Source: an uncultured Ruminococcus sp.
GTDB lineage: Bacteria > Bacillota > Clostridia > Oscillospirales > Ruminococcaceae
Reading direction: 5' to 3'
DNA length: 8,317 nucleotides
NCBI GenBank assembly: GCA_900540005.1
Contig: UQEM01000111.1
Location: 1-8,317 of the forward strand
Position 1 is the first letter of the stretch; each line of letters starts with the position of its first letter. The position numbers and the translations under genes are program-made. The notes beneath the pieces are model-generated. The model was given only the letters and a program-made list of their open reading frames with translations. It searched no databases and was not told where the DNA came from. This document shows positions 1 to 6,176 of this stretch, in pieces.

Positions 1-31
1 AGATTTGCCTGTGCTTAGACCTATGAGTTGT

Positions 32-55
32 ATAAAAACTGCCTTTGTGGCAGTT
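32..55 (-). terminator. Intrinsic terminator (minus strand), second in tandem after tRNA-fMet
   Basis: Read on the minus strand there is a 7-bp stem, AACTGCC / GGCAGTT (positions 55-49 and 43-37), with a five-base loop. It runs straight into a T-rich tract ending TTTTTATA. No convincing gene lies between it and the terminator at 132-157, so it is probably a back-up stop for the tRNA transcript. It could also end a small transcript that I cannot identify. Confidence 0.55.
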
Positions 56-131
56 CAAATCCTCCAAAATTGCCTAAATATTGCAATGTCATCCCTCAGT
101 TTTTCAATTTTTCACCAAACACTAGGGCAGC

Positions 132-157
132 AAAAAAGCCCGATAAATCGGGCTTTT
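132..157 (-). terminator. Intrinsic terminator of tRNA-fMet
   Basis: A 6-bp GC-rich stem, GCCCGA (138-143) with TCGGGC (148-153), closes a TAAA loop. A run of six A lies on the left and four T on the right. On the minus strand this gives a hairpin followed by six T, about 33 nt beyond the CCA end of the tRNA. The flanking A/T tracts could allow it to work in both directions, but no plus-strand gene ends here. Confidence 0.85.
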
Positions 158-189
158 CAGTGCGCGTCATTCTTTTAGTCACGCCAATA

Positions 190-266
<77 letters not shown>

Positions 267-299
267 ATATTTTTTAGCAGTATCACCTGCGACTATATT

Positions 300-328
300 A
301 GTATACCACGGGTGCAAAGGAAAGTCAA
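300..328 (-). promoter_or_regulatory. Promoter of tRNA-fMet
   Basis: On the minus strand the -35 is TTGACT (328-323), then a 17-bp spacer, then -10 TATACT (305-300). The -10 is preceded by TGG, an extended -10 element. The hexamers match the SigA consensus at 5/6 and 5/6. Transcription should begin near 293, leaving a leader of about 27 nt before the mature tRNA 5' end at 266. An A/T-rich stretch upstream (about 335-360) could act as an UP element. This is a strong promoter, as expected for a stable RNA. Confidence 0.85.
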
Positions 329-458
329 TAGGTTTCGATATATTTTTTTGTTTTAACTATTAATAGGACGTTGTGTAAGGATAAATTACGGGAGATCTGC
401 GGTGCTGCGGATAGTTGATACTGTGAAATACAGCCGAAATTAAGCCAAGTTAGACTGT

Positions 459-1316
459 TTATTCGTGGGCGGAAAGTTTCATGCGGTACTCACGGGGTGA
501 GATACCCATTTGTTTGTGAAAAAGTCTGCTGAAATACAGCGCGTTCTGATATCCGACACTTTCGGCGACCTCGGCGATAGTGTAGTCGGTGTTTTCGAGG
601 AGGTTCTGAGCGTTTGAGATCCTAAGCGAGAGGAGATACTGCAGCGGAGTCTGCCCTGTGATGTGCTTAAAGCAGCGAATGAACCAGCAAACGCTGATAT
701 TGCGTGACTCGGCGTATTTGTCGATATTGATTTCCGAGCCGTAGTTATTTCTGAAATAGTACATAGCGAGGCTTATCTCCTTTTCGGTGGCGTCCGAGAA
801 GGTCTTGCGGCTTTCGATAGAGCGGCTGATGAGTATCATGATATTGCGCAGGTGGAGCGAGACAAGCTCCTCGAATTTAGGTCTGCCGAGCTGCAATTCC
901 TGAATTATCTGACCGAAAAGCCATTGGTAATCGGGTGAAGCGCCAACGTATATGACTCTGTCCTCGCCGATTATGCGGTAATATTTCAGCAGGCTGCCGG
1001 CCTCAGAGCCTGTGAAGTGTATCCAGTAGACGGCAGTTCTGTCCTCTTTATAATAAGTGTAGTGCTGAGGCTCATTTGGTAGGTAGAGAACCATGTTTCC
1101 TGCGGATAGGACTCGCTCGCTGCCGCCGATGAAAAAGTGGGCCTTTCCCGAGGCTATGAACAGGAGCTGATAGTCTTTTCTGCCGTGAGGACGGTTGGTT
1201 TCAAAGCACGGACGACTTTTCATCTTATAATTTCCGCAGCTTGTTACTATGAGCGGCTTTGAGTTGTCAACAACTTCAGGCAGGTGATTATTGAGATAGG
1301 CAGTATTGGCATACAT
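459..1316 (-). CDS. AraC-family transcriptional regulator
   Basis: The 285-residue protein has the usual sugar-regulator layout. The N-terminal half (about 25-120) is a cupin-type AraC ligand-binding domain, with the typical YQLLFIASGKAHF and VLYLPNEPQHYTYY stretches. A helical linker covers about 130-175. The C-terminal DNA-binding domain (about 177-280) carries two helix-turn-helix units: 198-221 (IDKYAESRNIS..FIRCFKHITG) and 247-271 (IAEVAESVGYQNALYFSRLF). The family hallmark PREYR is at 274-278. The ATG at 1316 is preceded by AAAGGAG (1333-1327) at 10 nt. It is divergent from galKT, whose promoter carries a direct repeat of AraC type, so it probably activates galKT in response to galactose or a galactoside. 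That role and the ligand are inferred; the protein alone does not identify the sugar. No clear terminator is seen downstream. Confidence 0.93.
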   Translation of the reverse strand: MYANTAYLNNHLPEVVDNSKPLIVTSCGNYKMKSRPCFETNRPHGRKDYQLLFIASGKAHFFIGGSERVLSAGNMVLYLPNEPQHYTYYKEDRTAVYWIHFTGSEAGSLLKYYRIIGEDRVIYVGASPDYQWLFGQIIQELQLGRPKFEELVSLHLRNIMILISRSIESRKTFSDATEKEISLAMYYFRNNYGSEINIDKYAESRNISVCWFIRCFKHITGQTPLQYLLSLRISNAQNLLENTDYTIAEVAESVGYQNALYFSRLFHKQMGISPREYRMKLSAHE

Positions 1317-1460
1317 GAAAAAGCAACTCCTTTATAAACAGAATTATCCTGACAAATCCCCGATGAATGCAGGTTAAGAGGTGATACTGCACAAAGCTTA
1401 TACAGCATTGTCTTTAAATAACAGTATAACCCAAAGCTGTAAAAAAATCAAGAGAGAAAT

Positions 1461-1499
1461 ATTATTTTGTGCATATAACGGATAATATTGTGTATGTTA
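1461..1499 (+). promoter_or_regulatory. Candidate AraC-type operator: 21-bp-spaced direct repeat
   Basis: Two direct half-sites, TTGTGCATATAA (1467-1478) and TTGTGTATGTTAA (1488-1500), are offset by exactly 21 bp. Extending left to 1461 and 1482 gives 13 matches in 18 positions. Direct repeats two helical turns apart are the classical architecture for AraC-family dimers or for paired HTH binding. The right half-site overlaps the place where the -35 of the galKT promoter should be, and that -35 is poor. This is the usual arrangement for a class II activator. The regulator encoded divergently is the obvious candidate to bind here (inference). Confidence 0.5.
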
Positions 1500-1522
1500 A
1501 TGCTAAACAGGTGTGCTATAAT
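1494..1522 (+). promoter_or_regulatory. Promoter of galK-galT operon (extended -10)
   Basis: A perfect TATAAT lies at 1517-1522, preceded by TGC (1514-1516), making an extended -10. A second overlapping TATAAT sits at 1522-1527. At 17 bp upstream the hexamer (1494-1499, ATGTTA) does not resemble TTGACA. This suggests a promoter that depends on an activator. Transcription would start near 1529, giving a leader of about 175 nt before the galK start. Confidence 0.65.
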
Positions 1523-1528
1523 ATAATC

Positions 1529-1704
1529 AGTGAAACACATATGAGAGGGACGGGTATTTCCGCACAGCGTTAAGATGATATGCTTGGGCAATTATGTGTA
1601 TGAGAACAAGTTATAAAAATTCGTCCCCGCGAGCATAAACAAATGCCTTTTTGGCGGATACTGAGGGCAAGCCGGTGCTGCCCGTGAATAAAGAGGGAAT
1701 ATTT
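1529..1704 (+). promoter_or_regulatory. Long, possibly structured 5' leader of galKT
   Basis: The inferred leader is about 175 nt, long for a simple operon. GGGACG (1547-1552) is complementary to CGTCCC (1622-1627) and could close a domain of about 70 nt. Within that domain GCACA/TGTGT and GCTTG/CAAGT pairings are possible. A separate hairpin lies at 1665-1683: GGGC-a-AGC, loop CGGT, GCT-GCCC. It ends 8 nt before the galK ribosome site (AGAGGG, 1692-1697). I do not recognise any known riboswitch class. There is no terminator-like stem with a T run. Confidence 0.3.
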
Positions 1705-2979
1705 ATGAACATAAACGAATACAGAGAAAAACTTGTATCGGGAAAGCTTGACAGTCAGCTTGAGCTTCTCTACAAAAAGAACGGCACAGCAAAGCAGAGA
1801 GCGCGCTATGTGGAGGCTCTTGACAGCTTTTCACAGACCTATCCCGAGCGCGGTGACATACACGTTTACTCGGCTTCCGGAAGGACGGAGATAGGCGGCA
1901 ATCATACTGACCACCAACACGGCTGCGTGATCGCGGCAGCAGTAAATCTTGACGTGATAGGCGTTGCGGCGTTCCATAATGAGGGAGTTATCCGCATAAA
2001 ATCCAAGGGATATGAGCCGTTTGAGGTAACGCTTTCCGACCTTGGCGTTCAGAAGAGTGAGGAAGGTTCTGCGGCTATAGTTCGCGGAATTGCTGCAAGA
2101 TTTGCGCAAATGGGCGTTGAGATAGGCGGCTTTGATATGTATACGACCTCTGATGTTATACAGGGAAGCGGCATATCTTCCTCGGCAGCGTTTGAAAATC
2201 TTATCTCAACCTCCATAGACAGCTATTACAACGAAAACCGTGCGGGAGCGGTGGAGATCGCCAAGATAGGTCAGTTTGCCGAAAACGTTTACTTCGGCAA
2301 GAACAGCGGTCTGATGGATCAGCTGGTATCTTCGGTCGGCGGATTTGTTTTCATAGATTTTGCGGACGTTGATGATCCGGCTATCGAAAAGGTAGATTTT
2401 GACCTTGAAAGCGCAGGCTGCAAGCTTATCATCACGGACACCAAGGGCAGTCATTGCGACCTTACCGCAGATTATGATGCAGTAAGGAGCGAAATGGAGG
2501 CTGTTGCGGAATATTTCGGCAAGAGCTTTCTGCGTGAGACAGACGAGGCTCAGTTCTGGGAGAAAATGCCCGATATCCGCAGAAAAACCTCCGACAGGGC
2601 GGTTATGCGCGCGGCTCACTTCTTTGCCGACAGCCGCAGGGCAGGAGCTGAAAAGCAGGCACTCGCAGAGGGCGACTTCGGGCGTTTCCTTGCGCTTGTG
2701 AACGAATCGGGCGATTCTTCCATGGATCTTCTGCAAAATCTCTACTCTGTGCGCAAACCCACTAATCAGGAAATTCCGCTTGCGATCATGGCAGGCAAGA
2801 GGATACTCGGCGGCAGGGGAGCGATAAGAGTTCACGGCGGCGGCTTTGCAGGTACGATACAGGCATTTGTGCCCGATGATCTCGCAGACGCTTATCAGGC
2901 AGAAATGGACAGGATATTCGGCGAAAACTCATGCTATATAATGACGGTAAGACCGGTCGGCGGCATTGAGATCGCCTGA
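1705..2979 (+). CDS. galK: Galactokinase (GHMP family, clostridial divergent type)
   Basis: This 424-residue cytoplasmic kinase phosphorylates galactose to galactose-1-phosphate with ATP, the first committed Leloir step. All three GHMP/galactokinase motifs are present. The substrate signature GRTEIGGNHTDHQHG is at 59-73; R60 corresponds to the catalytic Arg, and GGNH replaces the usual GEH. The phosphate loop GSGISSSAA is at 154-162. The catalytic Asp is D205 in GLMDQ. Motif 3, HGGGFAGTIQAF, is at 377-388. The protein is about 40 residues longer than E. coli GalK. I chose the ATG at 1705 because AGAGGG (1692-1697) stands 7 nt upstream. The frame is open back to a TTG at 1651, but that part has no ribosome site and contains a hairpin. 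The gene lies 21 bp before galT, so it is co-transcribed with it. The divergent signature leaves some doubt whether the sugar is galactose or a relative, but the galT partner argues for galactose. Confidence 0.93.
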   Translation: MNINEYREKLVSGKLDSQLELLYKKNGTAKQRARYVEALDSFSQTYPERGDIHVYSASGRTEIGGNHTDHQHGCVIAAAVNLDVIGVAAFHNEGVIRIKSKGYEPFEVTLSDLGVQKSEEGSAAIVRGIAARFAQMGVEIGGFDMYTTSDVIQGSGISSSAAFENLISTSIDSYYNENRAGAVEIAKIGQFAENVYFGKNSGLMDQLVSSVGGFVFIDFADVDDPAIEKVDFDLESAGCKLIITDTKGSHCDLTADYDAVRSEMEAVAEYFGKSFLRETDEAQFWEKMPDIRRKTSDRAVMRAAHFFADSRRAGAEKQALAEGDFGRFLALVNESGDSSMDLLQNLYSVRKPTNQEIPLAIMAGKRILGGRGAIRVHGGGFAGTIQAFVPDDLADAYQAEMDRIFGENSCYIMTVRPVGGIEIA

Positions 2980-3000
2980 CGTTGAAAAGGGGGAAATATT

Positions 3001-4488
3001 ATGATCTACAAGGCAGTCAGCGGACTTATACTCCATGCGATAAATTCCGGACTCATTACACAGGACGACGTTTTTGTCGTTAGAAATCAGCTTATGGACA
3101 TTCTGAAACTGAGCGAATGGCGTGATGAAGAACCTTTGAGCGGTACGGTGGGCGAGCTTCTTGCAGCAGTTACGGACTATGCTGCCGTAAATGATATTAT
3201 CGGAGGCACTTCGGTTCAGCGCGACCTGTTCGATACAAGGATAATGGGCGTTTTCACTCCCATGCCGCACGAGGTGAATGCGGTATTTCGCGAAAAGTAC
3301 TCGCAGTCTCCCAAAACTGCGACCAACTGGTACTATGATTTCAGCAAGGCTCTGAACTACGTCCGCGCAGAGAGGATAGCAAGGGACATCAGGTGGAACT
3401 CACCGAGCGCCTACGGAACGCTGGACATAACCATAAACCGTTCAAAGCCCGAAAAAGACCCCCGTGATATTGCAGCGGCAAAGACACAGAAAGCAGTAGG
3501 ATATCCGAAGTGTCAGCTTTGTGCCGAAAACATGGGCTTTGCAGGTCATGCGACCCACCCTGCAAGACAGAATCTCCGTCCCGTAAACGTTGATATTCAG
3601 GGCAGGCGCTGGTATCTCCAGTATTCGCCTTACGGTTACTTCAATGAGCATTGTATCCTTTTCAATGCCGAGCACGTCCCTATGGTTATCGACAACGAGG
3701 TTTTCGATAAGCTTTTTGACTTTATAGAGCAGTTTCCGCATTATGTTATCGGCTCTAATGCCGACCTGCCGATTGTAGGCGGTTCGATACTTACACATGA
3801 GCATTTTCAGGGCGGACGCTATGATTTCCCGATGGCAAGAGCCGCTGTTGAGAGCTATTTCACGCTTGATAAATATCCCTCGGTCACAGCAGGTATAGTC
3901 AGGTGGGCAATGTCAGTCATACGTCTCAGTTCCGACAACCGCGCCGAACTTGCCGCTGCCTGCGGAGATATACTCAGCGCGTGGAGGGGATATTCCGACA
4001 GCAGCGTGGGAGTTTTTGCCGAGACAGAGGGTGTTCCCCATAATACCATTACTCCGATCGCGAGAATGCGCGGGGAAAAATACGAGATAGACCTCGTCCT
4101 AAGGAACAACATCACTTCCGATGAGCGTCCGCTCGGAATATTCCACCCGTCACCGAAGCTTCACCACATCAAGAAAGAGAACATCGGGCTTATCGAGGTC
4201 ATGGGACTTGCTATCCTGCCGTCGCGTCTTGCTTCTGAACTTGATGAACTGCGCGAGGGAATGCTCGCGGGAGCAGACCTTTCAAAAGATCCGCAGACGG
4301 CTTCCCACGCTGAGTGGGCAGGCGAAATACTTGCGGCTCACCCTGAATTCAATGCGGAAAATGCTGAATCAATAATCAGGCATGAGGTCGGAAAGGTCTT
4401 TGAGCAGGTTCTTGAGGATGCAGGAGTTTTCAAGCGAACCGAAGAAGGCGCAGCAGCATTCCGCAGATTTGTTGATACCCTCAGATAA
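3001..4488 (+). CDS. galT: UDP-glucose--hexose-1-phosphate uridylyltransferase, class II
   Basis: The enzyme transfers UMP from UDP-glucose to galactose-1-phosphate, giving UDP-galactose and glucose-1-phosphate, in the cytoplasm. At 495 residues it matches the long Gram-positive class II form, not the roughly 350-residue E. coli type. The nucleotidyl-transfer motif THEHFQGG has H266, H268 and Q270. By analogy with the HPHxQ motif of class I enzymes, H268 would be the uridylylated nucleophile. A CxxC pair, C171 and C174, sits where class I enzymes bind zinc. The N-terminal region (1-165) is the class II extension. The ATG at 3001 has AAGGGGG (2987-2993) 7 nt upstream. galT follows galK by 21 bp and ends in a bidirectional terminator. 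galE and galM are absent from this operon as seen here. Confidence 0.95.
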   Translation: MIYKAVSGLILHAINSGLITQDDVFVVRNQLMDILKLSEWRDEEPLSGTVGELLAAVTDYAAVNDIIGGTSVQRDLFDTRIMGVFTPMPHEVNAVFREKYSQSPKTATNWYYDFSKALNYVRAERIARDIRWNSPSAYGTLDITINRSKPEKDPRDIAAAKTQKAVGYPKCQLCAENMGFAGHATHPARQNLRPVNVDIQGRRWYLQYSPYGYFNEHCILFNAEHVPMVIDNEVFDKLFDFIEQFPHYVIGSNADLPIVGGSILTHEHFQGGRYDFPMARAAVESYFTLDKYPSVTAGIVRWAMSVIRLSSDNRAELAAACGDILSAWRGYSDSSVGVFAETEGVPHNTITPIARMRGEKYEIDLVLRNNITSDERPLGIFHPSPKLHHIKKENIGLIEVMGLAILPSRLASELDELREGMLAGADLSKDPQTASHAEWAGEILAAHPEFNAENAESIIRHEVGKVFEQVLEDAGVFKRTEEGAAAFRRFVDTLR

Positions 4489-4521
4489 GAACTATTCCTA
4501 TGTGGAAAGGTTATAAAAATG

Positions 4522-4558
4522 CCGACCGTACCTCGTTTGTCAGATACGGTCGGTTTGC
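4522..4558. terminator. Bidirectional terminator between galT and the MATE gene
   Basis: A perfect 9-bp stem, CCGACCGTA (4522-4530) with TACGGTCGG (4545-4553), encloses a 14-nt loop. On the minus strand the stem is followed by CATTTTTATAA, a good T tract that ends the exporter transcript 7 nt beyond its stop. On the plus strand it is followed by TTTGCGTTATT, a weaker tract, which ends galKT. Convergent genes with a 71-bp gap share this one element. Confidence 0.85.
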
Positions 4559-4559
4559 G

Positions 4560-5969
4560 TTATTGCGTATTTTCGGAAATTACCACCTTGTTGAGCCACT
4601 TTCCGTGAATGGTTCTTGCGAGCATGAGCGTTCCGCGGAAACACAGTTCAATGCACATTGCGAGCCAGATACCGACCAGTCCCATTCCTGAGATCAGTAC
4701 AAGCGAGAGGACTATCCTCACGCCCCACATACTTACGAGATTGATAATGCTCGGTACGAGGGTATCTCCTGCACCGCGGAGAACTCCTGAGCAGACTATC
4801 GCGGCAGCATACAGAGGTTCGGCAAATGCTTCGATCCGCAGTACCCTTACGCCGAGAATGCGGACTTCCTGCGACTTTGTCAGTATCGAGAACATAACCG
4901 GAGCGGAAAAGTACATGACGACTGCGGCAGCTGACATCATGAGTATACCCATTATAATGGTTATCCATGCGTATTTCCGCGCGAGATCTTTGCGCTTTGC
5001 CCCGAGGCTCTGACCTATGAGCGTTGTTGCGGCAGTTCCTGCGCCGTATCCGGGCATATAGCAGAAACTTTCAGCGGTCACGGCAAGAGAATTTGCGGCA
5101 ACGGCTGTGCTCCCGAGCGGAGCTGTTATCTTCGTTGCGGCAATGTACGCGCCGCAGGTCGCGATATGCTCGAAGGCAACAGGCAAAGATATCCTGACGG
5201 CATTGGCAATGCATTGCCGCCTGAGTTTAGGACTGCCGCCGAGTTTAAGTGCAAGCTTGTCCGAGCGCGCACACGCATAATACAGCATGGTAAGCGAAAT
5301 ACATACCTCTGAGAGCGCAGTTCCGAGTGCAGCCCCCTCTACTCCAAGTCCCATTCCAAAGACAGTTACCACGCTGCCCGTGAACGGGAGTGAAATGCTC
5401 CTTGTGGGGAAAATGAAAATAAAGTTGAATATCACGTCCAGTACACAGAGCATTATGTTGAGCACACTGGGCGTTTTGATGTTGCCGCTGCATTGAAGCA
5501 TTTGCGCCGACAGCATTCTTAGCTGCTCGAACGGCAGACCAAAGGCAAATATGAGAAAATACGCTGAGGCGTTTTTCCGTATAGACTCCTCGCCGCCGAG
5601 CCATTCCGGCAAAAAGCCGCTTATTGATATGGCTGCTCCCATGAGGAGAATGCTGAACAGCATTACGACTGTGAGGGATTGGCGGAAAACGCTGCGCGCG
5701 TCCTCGTTTTTTCCAGCTCCGATGAGCTGTGCGACCTGCACCGAAAATCCGATAGCTGCCGATATGCAGATACCGCCGATGAGCCATGTTGAGGTGCTGA
5801 CAAGACCTATTGCCGCGGTAGCCTCTTTGCCGAGACTTCCGACCATGGCGGCGTCTATGTACTGCATGACTGTTGAGGTCATTTCTGCAAGTATAGCCGG
5901 AATACTCAGCAGCAGGACTCTCTTGGCAAGGTGCAGAAAGTCGGTTTTTTCTGTTACGATCTCATTCAT
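4560..5969 (-). CDS. MATE-family multidrug/cation antiporter
   Basis: This 469-residue membrane protein has about twelve hydrophobic segments in two halves (roughly 15-235 and 255-455), as in NorM/DinF-type exporters that expel organic cations or drugs in exchange for Na+ or H+. D39 in the first membrane segment (YIDAAMVGSLG) corresponds to the conserved coupling Asp of the family. The pseudo-symmetric motifs LQCSGNIKTPSVLN (158-171) and LRGAGDTLVPSIIN (397-410) mark the equivalent loops of the two halves. The ATG at 5969 has AAAGGAG (5983-5977) 7 nt upstream. It is a single-gene transcript with its own promoter and terminator, convergent to galT and divergent from the DUF3737 gene. A perfect palindrome in the leader suggests control by a repressor that is not encoded nearby. 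The substrate cannot be predicted; the family assignment is secure. Confidence 0.95.
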   Translation of the reverse strand: MNEIVTEKTDFLHLAKRVLLLSIPAILAEMTSTVMQYIDAAMVGSLGKEATAAIGLVSTSTWLIGGICISAAIGFSVQVAQLIGAGKNEDARSVFRQSLTVVMLFSILLMGAAISISGFLPEWLGGEESIRKNASAYFLIFAFGLPFEQLRMLSAQMLQCSGNIKTPSVLNIMLCVLDVIFNFIFIFPTRSISLPFTGSVVTVFGMGLGVEGAALGTALSEVCISLTMLYYACARSDKLALKLGGSPKLRRQCIANAVRISLPVAFEHIATCGAYIAATKITAPLGSTAVAANSLAVTAESFCYMPGYGAGTAATTLIGQSLGAKRKDLARKYAWITIIMGILMMSAAAVVMYFSAPVMFSILTKSQEVRILGVRVLRIEAFAEPLYAAAIVCSGVLRGAGDTLVPSIINLVSMWGVRIVLSLVLISGMGLVGIWLAMCIELCFRGTLMLARTIHGKWLNKVVISENTQ

Positions 5970-5991
5970 TCGATGTCTCCTTTGCGATTGC

Positions 5992-6009
5992 AGTCAGCAT
6001 TTGCTGACT
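5992..6009. promoter_or_regulatory. Candidate repressor operator: perfect 18-bp palindrome
   Basis: AGTCAGCA (5992-5999), a TT spacer and TGCTGACT (6002-6009) form perfect 8-bp arms. On the minus strand it lies just after the predicted start of the exporter transcript and 9 bp before its ribosome site. This is a typical place for a MarR- or TetR-type repressor of an efflux gene. As RNA it could also fold into a 7-bp hairpin with a four-base loop at the very 5' end of the message. No T tract follows, so it is not a terminator. Confidence 0.6.
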
Positions 6010-6016
6010 ATTATGA

Positions 6017-6045
6017 ATTATACCACAAATTCGGCTGTGAATCAA
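6017..6045 (-). promoter_or_regulatory. Promoter of the MATE exporter gene
   Basis: On the minus strand the -35 is TTGATT (6045-6040), then a 17-bp spacer, then a perfect -10 TATAAT (6022-6017). The -10 is preceded by TGG, again an extended -10. The predicted start is about 6010, giving a leader of about 40 nt that begins with the palindrome at 6009-5992. Confidence 0.8.
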
Positions 6046-6061
6046 TCGCATTGATAAATAC

Positions 6062-6086
6062 ACATATTTTTACATATTGACATATT
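6062..6086 (+). repeat. Three direct copies of ACATATT upstream of the DUF3737 promoter
   Basis: ACATATT occurs at 6062-6068, 6072-6078 and 6080-6086, offsets of 10 and 8 bp, so all three lie on nearly the same face of the helix. They end 15 bp before the -35 of the plus-strand promoter. They could be an activator site or an A/T-rich UP-like region, or simply reflect low complexity. The second and third copies overlap a consensus TTGACA (6077-6082) that lacks a well-placed -10. Confidence 0.35.
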
Positions 6087-6101
6087 GGTAATAAATGATA
6101 T

Positions 6102-6130
6102 TTGCTATTTTAAAATATATATAGTATAAT
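6102..6130 (+). promoter_or_regulatory. Promoter of the DUF3737-lyase operon
   Basis: The -35 is TTGCTA (6102-6107, 4/6), then a 17-bp spacer, then a perfect TATAAT (6125-6130). Transcription should start near 6137, about 40 nt before the ATG at 6177. The region is A/T-rich. It is back-to-back with the exporter promoter but does not overlap it, with about 56 bp between the two -35 boxes. Confidence 0.75.
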
Positions 6131-6176
6131 GAATACGGGTAATTCACGCGATGTTCAATTCCAAGGAGGAAAATAC

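Larger units (their letters stand above)
1317..1704. other. Divergent intergenic region between araC-type gene and galK
   Basis: This 388-bp gene-free stretch holds the ribosome site of the regulator, the galKT promoter with its operator-like direct repeat, and a leader of about 175 nt before galK (described separately). For the minus-strand regulator I see only a weak promoter candidate: TTTACA at 1443-1438, a 17-bp spacer, then TATTTA at 1420-1415, a 3/6 match for the -10. No small gene is supported. An open frame starting at 1643 (14 codons) lacks a ribosome site. Confidence 0.6.

Noticed and set aside
39..67. GTTCAAATCCTCC resembling the 3' arm of a tRNA on the plus strand
   Set aside because: The flanking bases do not form a T-stem or acceptor stem and no anticodon arm is present upstream; the region is instead a minus-strand terminator hairpin.
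429..458. Possible terminator after the AraC-family gene
   Set aside because: Only a 4-bp CTGT/ACAG stem without a T tract is found, so it is not convincing.
1643..1687. Possible 14-residue leader peptide before galK
   Set aside because: There is no ribosome site before the ATG at 1643 and no run of regulatory codons; it is likely chance.
1651..1704. Eighteen-codon N-terminal extension of galactokinase from TTG 1651
   Set aside because: It has no Shine-Dalgarno sequence, uses a rare start and covers a hairpin; the ATG at 1705 has a well-placed AGAGGG and the family N-terminus.
2206..2835. Minus-strand open frame of 209 codons inside galK, and similar antisense frames in galT, the exporter and the lyase
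   Set aside because: They lie wholly opposite well-supported genes, have no ribosome site or recognisable domain, and arise from codon bias of the sense strand.
4500..4691. Small plus-strand frame after galT
   Set aside because: It passes through the bidirectional terminator and the antisense of the exporter C-terminus; no family features.
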